Source: an uncultured Acetatifactor sp. (GTDB taxonomy: Bacteria; Bacillota; Clostridia; Lachnospirales; Lachnospiraceae). Taken from it: a DNA stretch of 64,000 nucleotides. The position numbers and the translations under genes were made by a program. The notes beneath the pieces are model-generated. The model saw only the letters and a program-made list of their open reading frames with translations, ran no database searches and was not told the origin of the DNA. Below are positions 36,718 through 46,603 of this stretch, piece by piece (the first letter of the stretch is position 1; the number at the start of each line of letters is the position of its first letter). The stretch lies in assembly GCA_910588225.1 (NCBI GenBank), contig CAJUQT010000005.1:52655-116654 (forward strand), in the 5' to 3' direction.

Positions 36718-38278
36718 TTACCGTTGATTGGTTGCAAGCTTTACATCAAACAGATAATTTCCGTTCTCATCCACTTTTTTCTGCTCCGCAAAGTGGCAGG
36801 CCACGAAATGGCCGGGTTTTACTTCCGTGAGTGTGGGCGGAACCACCTTACACTTATCGCAGGCCATGAAGCAGCGGGTGTGGAATTTACATCCGGAAGG
36901 AGGTTTGATAGGACTGGGAATATTGCCTTCCAGGATGATACGCTCTTTGGTGAGGCTGTCAGGGTCCGTGGTGGGGATGGAAGACAGCAGCGCAATCGTA
37001 TAAGGATGACGGGGATCGCTGAAGATCTCGTCCGTCTCTGCCACCTCTACCATATTGCCCAGGTACATGACGCCGATACGATCCGAAATATAGCGGACCA
37101 CGGATAAATTGTGGGAGATGAACAGGTATGTGAGCCCTTCTTTCTCCTTCAGCTCCTGAAGCAGATTGATAATCTGGGACTGGATGGAAACGTCCAGAGC
37201 GGATACACATTCGTCGCAGACCACAAATTTCGGTTTGACTGCCAGAGAGCGGGCAATACAGATTCTCTGTCTCTGACCGCCGGAAAACTGATGAGGATAA
37301 CGGTTGTACATATAGTTCTGCAGGCCGCAGGAATTCATTACCTCGAAGACATATTGCTGCATTTTTTTGGAACCGGCTTTGTAGAATTTGTGAGTTACCA
37401 GTCCTTCCTCGATAATGCGTCCCACGGTCATACGGGGATTCAGAGAAGAGTAAGGGTCCTGGAAAATGATCTGCAGGTCCTTGCGCAGATGGCGCATTTC
37501 ACTGTATTTCAGTCTCTTGAGATCCACACCGTTATCCAGCATTGCCTCATATCTGGCGAATTCCTCATCCTTTGCATAGGGAGCTTTTAACAGGGCGATT
37601 TTTTCTTCTGTTTCCGCTGCGGAAGCCAGAAGTTTTTTCTGTTCGCCGGTCAGCTCATCTCGCTTTTTCCTGAGCTTTGCCAGCTTTTCCTGTATGGCCT
37701 GTGCCTTCTGAGGGGTATCTTCCAGCAGGCTCTCCTGTACTTCTATTTCCAGCTCAATGTCTTCTGCCCTGGCGGCAATGGAAGCAGCCTGGAAAGCGAA
37801 TTTATACTTGTCGGAGAGGAGAGCGGCACCCTGGCGGGTTTCCTTAACCATGAAGCCGCCCAGAATCTTTGCACAGTAATCCAGCGCCGTTTTGGCGTCG
37901 CAGAGTGCCAGATTCTTGTCCTGCAGGTCGAAGAAAGTGGCATTGTCGCCCAGTGCATCGCACTTTTTTGTCATTTCTTCGGCATGTGCCGTTGCCTTAT
38001 GATATTTCTCAATATATTTTTCCGCGTTGGAGAGAGTATCCAGTACATATCTGGGAGCCACCTCTTCCAGGGTACGTCCGTAATACATGGTGCTGCCGGC
38101 AGTCTGCTCGTACAGCTGGAGCAGGACGCGGCCCAGCGTGGACTTACCGCAGCCGGATTCGCCTACCAGACCAAAAGTTTCTCCTTTATAAATGTCGATA
38201 GAGATATCTTCGTTGGCCCGGACGTACATCTGTTTTGCGAAGAGAGAGGATTTCGCCACGGGGAAATATTTTTTTAAA

Positions 38279-38304
<26 letters not shown>
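36718..38304 (-). CDS. OppF/DppF-type ATPase with coiled-coil insertion, operon 1
   Basis: A 528-residue ATPase; typical OppF is about 310-330 residues. Walker A GESGCGKST is near residue 48. After TMYYGRTLEE the fold is interrupted by about 180 residues of heptad-rich, charged sequence (residues about 90-270), then resumes at YSEMRHLRKDLQIIFQDPYSSLNPR (Q-loop). The signature is FSGGQRQRICIARSLA, Walker B is VVCDECVSALDVS, and a C-terminal oligopeptide-transporter Fe-S-type cysteine motif is present (CKFHTRCFMACDKCK). The insertion lies between the Walker A arm and the Q-loop and should protrude into the cytoplasm. It starts 26 bases inside the end of the OppD-like gene, after AGGAGGAG. Its partner is the OppD-like ATPase. 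Confidence 0.93.
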
Positions 38305-39294
<990 letters not shown>

Positions 39295-39298
<4 letters not shown>

Positions 39299-41244
39299 TT
39301 TTCTACCTCCGATTTCGGATCAAGCACATCCCGCAGTGTGTCACCGATGATATTGATACAGATAACCACAACGGAAAGGAACAGTGCCGGGAACACCCAT
39401 CTCCACCAGAAAGACTGGATGACCAGGGCATTGCGGGAACCGTTCAGCATATTGCCCCAGGTAGGCCGGGGAAGCTGTACGCCGAAGCCCAGATAGGAGA
39501 GGGAAGACTCTGTCAGCATACAGCTGGCAAAATCCAGGGTTACCGTCACAAGGATAACGGATACAATATTCGGAAGGATATGCCGGAATGCAATTCGCCT
39601 CTCCTTGACACCCATGGAGCGGGCGGCGGTGACGAATTCCTTCTCACGTTCGGCCAGAATCTGACCTCTCACCAGTCTGGCCAGTCCCGTCCAGGACAGC
39701 ACACCCAGAATCAGCATGATAATCACGATTCGGGTATTCTCGTGGATATCGGAACCCTGGAAAATGGCGGACAGACACAGGGCGAAGGGCAGGAAAGGAA
39801 TCGCGCCCACGATCTCCGTCAGACGCATGAGAAGCATATCCACAGCGCCTCCGAAGTATCCCGAAATACATCCTATGATGATACCGATAATGGTGGAGAC
39901 GATAACCGCCACGGCTCCTACCGTCATGGTCATCTTACCGCCGTTCATGATACGGTTGAACACATCACGGCCCATGTCATCGGTTCCCATAAGATATCCT
40001 TTCAGTCCCCAGGAGTCAACGAATTTTCCATCTTTGAAGGCATAATTCTGGAAGCCGCTGGCATATACCTTATCCACGGCGCCTTCCTCGGTCAGCGCCC
40101 CGGGAATTTTACACTGATTGCGGTAATTCTGTCCCCACGCATAGACACGGCCCTGATCAGTGGTCAGAACGAAATGTCTGGTGCCGCCGGAGACGGACAC
40201 TGCGTTTTCTCCCTCCAGAAGCTCCGGCTGCGGCTCTTTCATGCCGCTGACAATGATTTCACCGTCATCCAGTACCAGCGCCAGAGCATTGCCGGAAGCG
40301 GCGATATCGGTCACCTTTCGTTCTCCTATATATTCGAACAGGTCAACAGTGACATTCTGTCCATTTTCATCCGGCATACTGATAAGATTATATTTGGTAC
40401 TTTTACCGCAGACAAATATTCCGTATTCGTCGATTCCGTAGATACCGTCATTGGTAAATGCCAGTTTGACAATTTTGCCCTCTTTTTTACTGTGCTTGAT
40501 GACAGAAGAGAGGTTTGTGGCACTTAAGCCGTCATTACCCCAGGCATAGATGGTGCCGTCTTCCATGAGGATGGCAGTTACCTGGTTGCCGCAGATCAGC
40601 TGACGGACCTGAGAGGCGTCGATGGTTCCTCCGTTCATCAGCTCATCCGGCTGCTTGCGGGCAGCTGCAATCATGGAACCTTCATGGCCATACTGACCAT
40701 TGTCAAATTCACCCCAGGCGTAGACTTGTCCGTCCTCGGAGATAGCCACACAGTGGTCAGAACCGGCCGCCACATGGACGATTTTGTTATTTTTCACTTC
40801 TTCGGGAATCTGCATGACGTCCCTTGCTGGATCGCCGGAAATGTTTACATACTGTCCCCACATGGAGACCTTTCCGTCAGTATCCACGCCGATGGTAAAG
40901 GTACCGCGGGAAGAGATATCCACCACGCCGTCCTTCATGCCGTCGGGAAGCTTCATCAGGCTCAGCGTGGGAGCCATATTGGTGTGCAGCATCTCACTGC
41001 CCGTTTCCGTCAGGTCTGCGGGTGAGATTGCAGAACCGATGAATACAAAGAGAAACATTCCGGCCAGTATAATAACCGCACCTGTGGCAAGCGGCTTGCG
41101 GAAGAAGCGCTTGACGGCCAGTTTGCCAGGACTGTCATAACGTTCATCGGCAACTGTCAGTTCTTTGGAAGCTCCGAAGAACATTCTGCGGAGCCAGCGG
41201 AAAGGAGCAAAGCCTTTCCGGGAGGAAGCTTTCTTATTTTCCAT
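39295..41244 (-). CDS. OppC-type permease with inserted RCC1-like beta-propeller, operon 1
   Basis: A 649-residue permease; ordinary OppC is about 280-310 residues. A cytoplasmic N-terminus and first membrane helix (about residues 53-73) are followed by an extracytoplasmic domain of about 330 residues made of RCC1-type repeats: motifs such as HVAAGSDHCVAISEDGQVYAWG, LICGNQVTAILMEDGTIYAWG and VSGGTRHFVLTTDQGRVYAWG. The normal OppC sequence then resumes at LMGTDDMGRDVFNRI, with five more helices and the EAA loop (TAARSMGVKERRIAFRHILPN). The propeller therefore sits in the first outside loop, next to where the binding protein docks. The same design occurs in operon 2. AGGAGGAATAAG precedes the start. 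Confidence 0.95.
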
Positions 41245-41259
41245 TTTTCTTATTCCTCC

Positions 41260-42288
41260 TTACTTATTTACCCGGACTCTGGGGTCAGCCAGGCCGTAAG
41301 CAATGTCGACGATCAGGTTACCAAGGAGCCCCAGAATAACATAGAACATCTGAAGCAACAGTACCACTTCGAAGTCCTTGCTGTTCAGGCTGAGTATATA
41401 AATGCGGCCTACACCGTTGAGACCGAAAATATTTTCAATAACAATAGATCCTGAAAAGATACCGATAAACCATCCGATTACCAGCGTGATGATGGGAATC
41501 AGCGCATTGCGGAATGCATGAGAATATATAACTGTCTTCTCCACCAGTCCCTTGGCTCTGGCAGTACGGATACAGTCAAGAGAAAGTGCCTCTGACATGG
41601 ATGCCCTCACATAGCGGGTCATGCCGCCCAGGGATGAGAAAGTCATAACTATCAGCGGCAGAGCCATATAATAAAGTCTGTCTTTCAGCTCGGCAAAGCC
41701 GGTGTAATTGGAACCCGGCGTCTTCATACCGGAAACGGGGAACCATCCCAATACAATGGCGAAAAGCCAGATAAAGACAATTGCAATAATAAAACCCGGA
41801 ATACTGTAGCCCACGATGGTTCCCACCTGGACGGCGGTATCCCTTTTACTGCCTCTGTGGACAGCACAGAAAATACCCAGAGGGATTGTAATACCCAGGC
41901 CGAGAATCGTTGCAAAAATGTTGATAAAAACTGTATTTTTCAGAGGATCTGCCAGTACTTCTTTTGCAGATCTGTCATATTCATAGCTGTAACCCAGATT
42001 CCCCTGAAGGATTCCGTTGTATTTTCCATTGATGGGCGCCAGGCCGATCCAGCCCAGATAACGCACCACCACATTCTGATCTGTTCCCAGCTCTTTTCTG
42101 AGTTCTTCTATCTTTGCCAGGTAAAGTTCGGTGGCATTTTCCGTAGTCTTAAGTCCTTTTCTGAAGGGCTCCGCCTCGGCTACCGCCCGGTCAAAGGGAA
42201 TGAGAGAGTACACGAAGAACATGAGAAAGGAGAGGATCATGAGAACCACAACCATATAGCCAAATCTTTTCAGTATATATTTGCCCAT
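41260..42288 (-). CDS. OppB-type permease, operon 1
   Basis: A 342-residue permease of the DppB/OppB class: MGKYILKRFGYMVVVLMILSFLMFF at the start, six membrane helices, an extracytoplasmic stretch of about 90 residues after helix 1, and the EAA-type loop (TARAKGLVEKTVIYSHAFRNALIPI near residue 240). It ends DPRVRVNK as family members do. ATG 42288 is chosen by alignment with the operon 2 homologue; an in-frame ATG lies at 42300. It forms the channel with the RCC1-bearing OppC-like protein encoded 15 bases downstream. Confidence 0.95.
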   Translation of the reverse strand: MGKYILKRFGYMVVVLMILSFLMFFVYSLIPFDRAVAEAEPFRKGLKTTENATELYLAKIEELRKELGTDQNVVVRYLGWIGLAPINGKYNGILQGNLGYSYEYDRSAKEVLADPLKNTVFINIFATILGLGITIPLGIFCAVHRGSKRDTAVQVGTIVGYSIPGFIIAIVFIWLFAIVLGWFPVSGMKTPGSNYTGFAELKDRLYYMALPLIVMTFSSLGGMTRYVRASMSEALSLDCIRTARAKGLVEKTVIYSHAFRNALIPIITLVIGWFIGIFSGSIVIENIFGLNGVGRIYILSLNSKDFEVVLLLQMFYVILGLLGNLIVDIAYGLADPRVRVNK

Positions 42289-42388
42289 ATCATACCCCAT
42301 TTCTGATATTGATGTTAAAATGGAGCAGTCGTTTTGACGGCCGCCCCATCTTTTTTACTTTCGCATCGATTGAAACCAAACCTGCAGC

Positions 42389-44569
42389 TTAGAAGCCTTT
42401 CACATTTGCATAGAGAAGAGCAGCTGCCGGACCGCGGAACGGACTGGTGTGGAAATTCTCAATCTTGGAATTGTAAACATCATAGTAGTAGTTGGAGTAC
42501 AGCGGGATGTCGGGCATCAGCTCGTTCCATCTCTCCACATAACCCATATACCACTGGTTAAACTCCTCTTCGGTTGTGGCAGTGTATACCATACCCATAG
42601 ACAGATAATCCATACCCAGTTTGTCGCCGGATGCTTCCACCGCTTCCTCATAGCTCAGCTTATCAGCCTTGATATCATAAGGGAAGTCGATATCATAGGA
42701 GTCGTACAGCTTGTTGGAAGAGTTGGTAAACCATGCAGGGTCATGAGACCACTGGTAGGAAGTATCAAGGTTTATCAAAGCTGAAAAACCGGTAGCCAGG
42801 TTGTACATGCCATAAGTAGGAACACCGTTGTAACCATAGCTGGGCTCACGGTAAATTTCACCCAGAAGCTTGTTGAAATCGCCTGTAGTAGAACGAATTA
42901 CCATACCTGTTGCAGCCAGATCAGAACTGTTGGCCAGTGTGGTGGAAATCAGGTCGGTCACATCGTTGGGAGTAGAACCGAACCAGTTGATTGCCAGAGG
43001 CATGTAGTATTCGCCGTTGACTTCAACAGTTGCATAAGTCACACCATCCGTATTGGAAACGGAAGCATAGGTCTTGTTAGCGCCGTCCAGAGCATTTGCT
43101 TCGTCAGCTGTCAGCTTCTTATAGCGTACGGCATCAACGCCTTCGGCACCTTCCACGAACGGCTCACCCTTGGAGTTGTAAATCCATCCGCCGTCTTCCA
43201 GAACCTTCTTGGCAGATTCGGGAGAGAAGGAATAGTCAATCAGTTCGACTTCATCCTGGATTGCCTTCCAGGGAGCAAGGTCAGGGCTGTAAGGGCCGTC
43301 TACCACCACACCGTAACCGCCGGTAAAGGTCTGGCAGAATTCGGTACGGTTCAGCAGATAGGCAATTGCCTGACGAACTTCCTGGAACATGGTGGGACCA
43401 AAGTCACAGTCAAACTGAATCTTACCGTAACCGGCTCTCTGATAATGTGTCTCGGAGAAGTTCTCGCCGTCTACCACTGCCAGCGCTGCCGTGGTATCTT
43501 TACCTCCGGTCACACCGCCCAGGATATCCGTGCCGCCGGTGGTAAGTTCTTCCAGCTGTGTCTCCTGAATCAGCTTTACATAAACGATGGTTTCGATAGA
43601 AGGGGTCTGACCTTCATAGTTTCCTTTGAATTCAGGATTGATGGTCATGGTAGCCTGCTTGGTGGAAGCATCCCAGTCGGAAACCACATAGGCACCGGAA
43701 TAAGGGTACTTGGTCAGATCGTAGCGATTTGCCTCGATCTCGGCTGCCTTCACATAGCTGTCTCCGTTCTTCTCATAGAAGTTCTCAGTTAAGTACGCGC
43801 CGTTGCCATCATCCATGATGTCCACGCCTTCGCCCAGGAACAGGCCCATGGGAGCCGGACTTATACCAGCATAAGTATAGGCGAAATAGTACGGATAATA
43901 ATCGGAAGATACGGTAACGGAAAAGCTGTAATCGCTCAGGAGGCGAACTCCCTTGAACTCTTTGGAAGCTCCTTCCGCTTCCTCGCCTGTGTAAGCTTTG
44001 AATTCCTCAAATCCTACAAAAGCGTTGCCTACCATAGCGGGATGGCCGGCTTCCATGGCAACAGGAGTGGAAAATGCCAGAATTCTTGCCAGATAATTCT
44101 TAGCCGTGAGAGGAGAACCGTCACTGAAGGTCAGACCTTCGTTGAGCTCTACTGTAAAAGTAGCGGTTCCATCTTCATTTTCTGTCTCTGTGTGGCTCTT
44201 TACGGCGGTGTCATTCCACACCATGTTTCCATCCTCTGTAACTTCCTGTGTACTATAACCTATGGTCAGACGTCCGACATCCTGATCGGATGCGCCCACG
44301 GAGCTGGTACCCCAGCCGGGATAACGGAAATCTCCTGTCAGGTCAGTGGTATTACCCATGATTACCTTGTTCTCATACGTTACATCGCCGGTGGTCTCCG
44401 AAGAGGACTCGGCGGGAGTCTCGTCGGAACTGCTCTCAGCCGGAGTGGATTCTCCGGAAGACTGATCCGACAGTGTGCTGCTGTCTGCGGGCGCATCATT
44501 ACCGCAGGCGGCCATGCTTAAGGCCATTGCGGAAGCCAGCAGAACTGCAAGTAACTTTTTTCTTTTCAT
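42389..44569 (-). CDS. Oligopeptide-type solute-binding lipoprotein (SBP_bac_5), operon 1
   Basis: A 726-residue binding lipoprotein. The signal peptide ends with lipobox MAAC near residue 21, followed by a Ser/Glu-rich linker of about 45 residues. The family 5 binding domain contains LNEGLTFSDGSPLTAKNYL near residue 140 and VRQAIAYLLNRTEFCQTFTGGYG near residue 393, typical of OppA/DppA proteins. The C-terminal segment MDYLSMGMVYTATTEEEF ... YYDVYNSKIENF has a counterpart at the N-terminus of the operon 2 protein. It is the first gene of operon 1, preceded by ATAGGAGG and a consensus promoter. A peptide substrate is the family default; some members bind nickel or sugars. Confidence 0.93.
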   Translation of the reverse strand: MKRKKLLAVLLASAMALSMAACGNDAPADSSTLSDQSSGESTPAESSSDETPAESSSETTGDVTYENKVIMGNTTDLTGDFRYPGWGTSSVGASDQDVGRLTIGYSTQEVTEDGNMVWNDTAVKSHTETENEDGTATFTVELNEGLTFSDGSPLTAKNYLARILAFSTPVAMEAGHPAMVGNAFVGFEEFKAYTGEEAEGASKEFKGVRLLSDYSFSVTVSSDYYPYYFAYTYAGISPAPMGLFLGEGVDIMDDGNGAYLTENFYEKNGDSYVKAAEIEANRYDLTKYPYSGAYVVSDWDASTKQATMTINPEFKGNYEGQTPSIETIVYVKLIQETQLEELTTGGTDILGGVTGGKDTTAALAVVDGENFSETHYQRAGYGKIQFDCDFGPTMFQEVRQAIAYLLNRTEFCQTFTGGYGVVVDGPYSPDLAPWKAIQDEVELIDYSFSPESAKKVLEDGGWIYNSKGEPFVEGAEGVDAVRYKKLTADEANALDGANKTYASVSNTDGVTYATVEVNGEYYMPLAINWFGSTPNDVTDLISTTLANSSDLAATGMVIRSTTGDFNKLLGEIYREPSYGYNGVPTYGMYNLATGFSALINLDTSYQWSHDPAWFTNSSNKLYDSYDIDFPYDIKADKLSYEEAVEASGDKLGMDYLSMGMVYTATTEEEFNQWYMGYVERWNELMPDIPLYSNYYYDVYNSKIENFHTSPFRGPAAALLYANVKGF

Positions 44570-44678
44570 AATGCTTTTCCTCCTATTATGATATTGTTCT
44601 GCATACTTTTACGCTGTATTGCTTTAAATCAACAGGCTTAACAAAAAAGGATTGAATAATATTTATTCGCTCCTTTGC

Positions 44679-44697
44679 TGAATACTTGTATACAATG
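44679..44697 (-). promoter_or_regulatory. Palindromic operator-like site of operon 1
   Basis: The perfect palindrome TTGTATACAA occupies 44686-44695, at about +23 to +32 of the predicted transcript, inside a longer string shared with operon 2 (ATTGTATACAAGTATTCA). The shape fits a GntR-type repressor site, but no regulator gene is adjacent. The site type is inferred. Confidence 0.6.
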
Positions 44698-44724
44698 TAG
44701 CGGTCTATGCAGCTAACGTAGTTT

Positions 44725-44753
44725 AGTATAAATTAAACTTAAGAATGTGTCAA
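44725..44753 (-). promoter_or_regulatory. Promoter of opp-like operon 1
   Basis: On the minus strand, TTGACA (44753-44748), a 17-base spacer and TATACT (44730-44725). The -10 region is embedded in a 22-base stretch also found in front of operon 2 (46492-46513). Predicted start near 44718. Confidence 0.8.
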
Positions 44754-44963
44754 GATTTTTTTGTATCCTTTTTTACGGAAGGCAGTTAACCGCACAAGTC
44801 GCATATTGTGGAAAATGGTCATATTCTTCCGTGATATGGCATTTTAGATGACAAAATCAAACAAATAGCAGGGTTTTTGTGCTTTTCCAGGTTTAAAATT
44901 ACTCAAAGCACAGATTAGACAGACCAAAATATAGACAAAACATACAGCCCGAATTTTGGCCGG
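44754..44963. other. AT-rich intergenic region between operon 1 promoter and integrase gene end
   Basis: No gene, RNA or clear terminator seen. T- and A-runs occur at 44756-44776. This is a possible location for a recombinase attachment site, but no duplicated core was found by eye. Confidence 0.4.
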
Positions 44964-46214
44964 TTAACAATTGACTCTGATGAATTCATTCAGCTTGCTG
45001 CTCACCACTCTTTTCTGCGCTTCAAAACTATGAGCGTAAATATTCATTGTTGTGGAACAGTTAGTATGTCCCAGATATTTTGAAATATCCACAATATTAA
45101 CATTAAGATAATTCAGCAGTGTGGCGCAGGAATGTCTGAGGCCGTGAAGCGGAATGAGCGGCAGTTCTTCTATTCCGGCGGCCTTAGCCTGCACAGGGTA
45201 TTTCCGAACCCATTGATTATGATATTTCAGATGCTTCACAAAATACTGATAGGCAGTGGAGTGGCCCATCAGCCTGCCGTCAGAGCGGATAAAGAGATTG
45301 TCTTTGCCCTGCCATTCTGTGCCAAGCTGCAGACGCAGCAGCTCATATTCTTTTCTATACTCTTCCAGCAGGGAAAATAAGCGATCCGGAAAAGGAACTT
45401 TTCGTACCGCTGCCGGCGTCTTTGGTTTCTTATAGTCAAATCCTCTTTCCGTTTTTCCAATAGATTTGGAAATCGAAATCTCCAGGGTATCAAAAAAGAT
45501 GTCTTCCCAGTGCAGAGCAAGAATTTCCCCTTTTCTGAAGCCGCAGAAAATGGAAAGTGTAAAGAAAACTCTGTATTGCAAAGGTACCACATGCTCTTTT
45601 TTCCCATATTTTGTCTCATATATCATGTCCAGAGATTTCAGGAAAATCAGAGATTGCTCTGGTGTAAAATACCGTAATGTTGCTGTTTCCTGCTTTTGTT
45701 TTGGCTTCAGCGCATTCTGACATGGATTATCCGCAATGACATTCCACCTTTTTGCCGTTCCGAAGATGCAATTCAGTACATTGGCGTAACGCCTGATTGT
45801 GCCCGGGGAATAAATGTCTGTCAGCGTCCTGTAAAAAGCTTCGATATCCGACGTTCTGATATGAGCTATTTTATATCCCTTAAAATAAGGAAGAATCTTG
45901 CACCGCAGCAATTGTTCATATCCCACATAAGTCCCGTAAGCAAGCGTATCTTTCACGTTTTCAAGCCATTTGCGGGAGAAATCTTCAAATGATAGTCTAT
46001 TGTCGCAATGTTCGTTGCCAGATTTCAGTCTGTCTTCCAACTCCAGGGCATATTTCAGAGCTTCTTTTTCCTGCTGTCTGAAAGTAGCAGACTGGCTGAC
46101 GGGACAGGTAAAATTTCTGACCATTTTATTTCCCTGTTTATCATATCCCATACAGATGACGATACGATATACCACCCGGCCGTTTTTGTGTGTAACTCTT
46201 TTCAATGATGCCAT
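44964..46214 (-). CDS. Tyrosine recombinase (phage/ICE-type integrase)
   Basis: A 416-residue integrase. The N-terminal arm-binding part (VTHKNGRVVYRIVICMGYDKQG) is followed by a SAM-like core-binding domain (FSRKWLENVKDTLAYGTYVGYEQLL) and the catalytic domain with Arg in GFRKGEILALHW near residue 235, His-x-x-Arg in LHGLRHSCATLL near residue 356, and Tyr in NIYAHS near residue 394. All members of the catalytic set are present. This type mobilises integrative elements of Firmicutes, usually with an excisionase, which is not seen here. ATG 46214 follows AGAAGGG. It lies between two divergent paralogous operons. Confidence 0.93.
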   Translation of the reverse strand: MASLKRVTHKNGRVVYRIVICMGYDKQGNKMVRNFTCPVSQSATFRQQEKEALKYALELEDRLKSGNEHCDNRLSFEDFSRKWLENVKDTLAYGTYVGYEQLLRCKILPYFKGYKIAHIRTSDIEAFYRTLTDIYSPGTIRRYANVLNCIFGTAKRWNVIADNPCQNALKPKQKQETATLRYFTPEQSLIFLKSLDMIYETKYGKKEHVVPLQYRVFFTLSIFCGFRKGEILALHWEDIFFDTLEISISKSIGKTERGFDYKKPKTPAAVRKVPFPDRLFSLLEEYRKEYELLRLQLGTEWQGKDNLFIRSDGRLMGHSTAYQYFVKHLKYHNQWVRKYPVQAKAAGIEELPLIPLHGLRHSCATLLNYLNVNIVDISKYLGHTNCSTTMNIYAHSFEAQKRVVSSKLNEFIRVNC

Positions 46215-46474
46215 TTTACAACCCTTCTTTCTTCTTTTGTTTGAAAGTCTTCCGATTTGCTTCTCCAGCATTTACCAACTCCCCGGACTTTCATGCATGA
46301 TGGAACGATTTCGTGGGAGTCTAGTATGACAAACATCTGTTTGCAACTGGATTATAACAGGCAGATTTTGAAAAGTCCAGCCACCCAGAAGAACATGGAA
46401 TCCTGCCTCTTTCAGTATGAAAAAAGTATGCTGCCGCCTTATATATGACAGGAAAAAGCTGAAAAAACCATCGT
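46215..46474. other. Intergenic region upstream of integrase and operon 2
   Basis: About 260 bases with no gene or RNA recognised. A short palindromic run (CATGCATGATG) near 46294 is noted without interpretation. Confidence 0.4.
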
Positions 46475-46502
46475 TGAGGTTATCTGTGTGTAATTTATAC
46501 TA
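46475..46502 (+). promoter_or_regulatory. Promoter of opp-like operon 2
   Basis: TTGAGG at 46475-46480, a 16-base spacer and TATACT at 46497-46502. The -10 and the following bases are identical to those before operon 1 on the other strand. Confidence 0.7.
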
Positions 46503-46517
46503 AACTACGTTAAACAA

Positions 46518-46552
46518 TTGTATACACCCTTGCATTGTATACAAGTATTCAA
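46518..46552 (+). promoter_or_regulatory. Two palindromic operator-like sites of operon 2
   Basis: TTGTATACA at 46519-46527 and TTGTATACAA at 46536-46545, shortly after the predicted start point. The second lies in an 18-base string identical to the one downstream of the operon 1 promoter. Both operons are probably controlled by the same regulator. Confidence 0.6.
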
Positions 46553-46603
46553 TGCAGACATGAAGTATACAGTTCCATATTTAAGAAGGAGGAGAAAAGC
46601 ATT

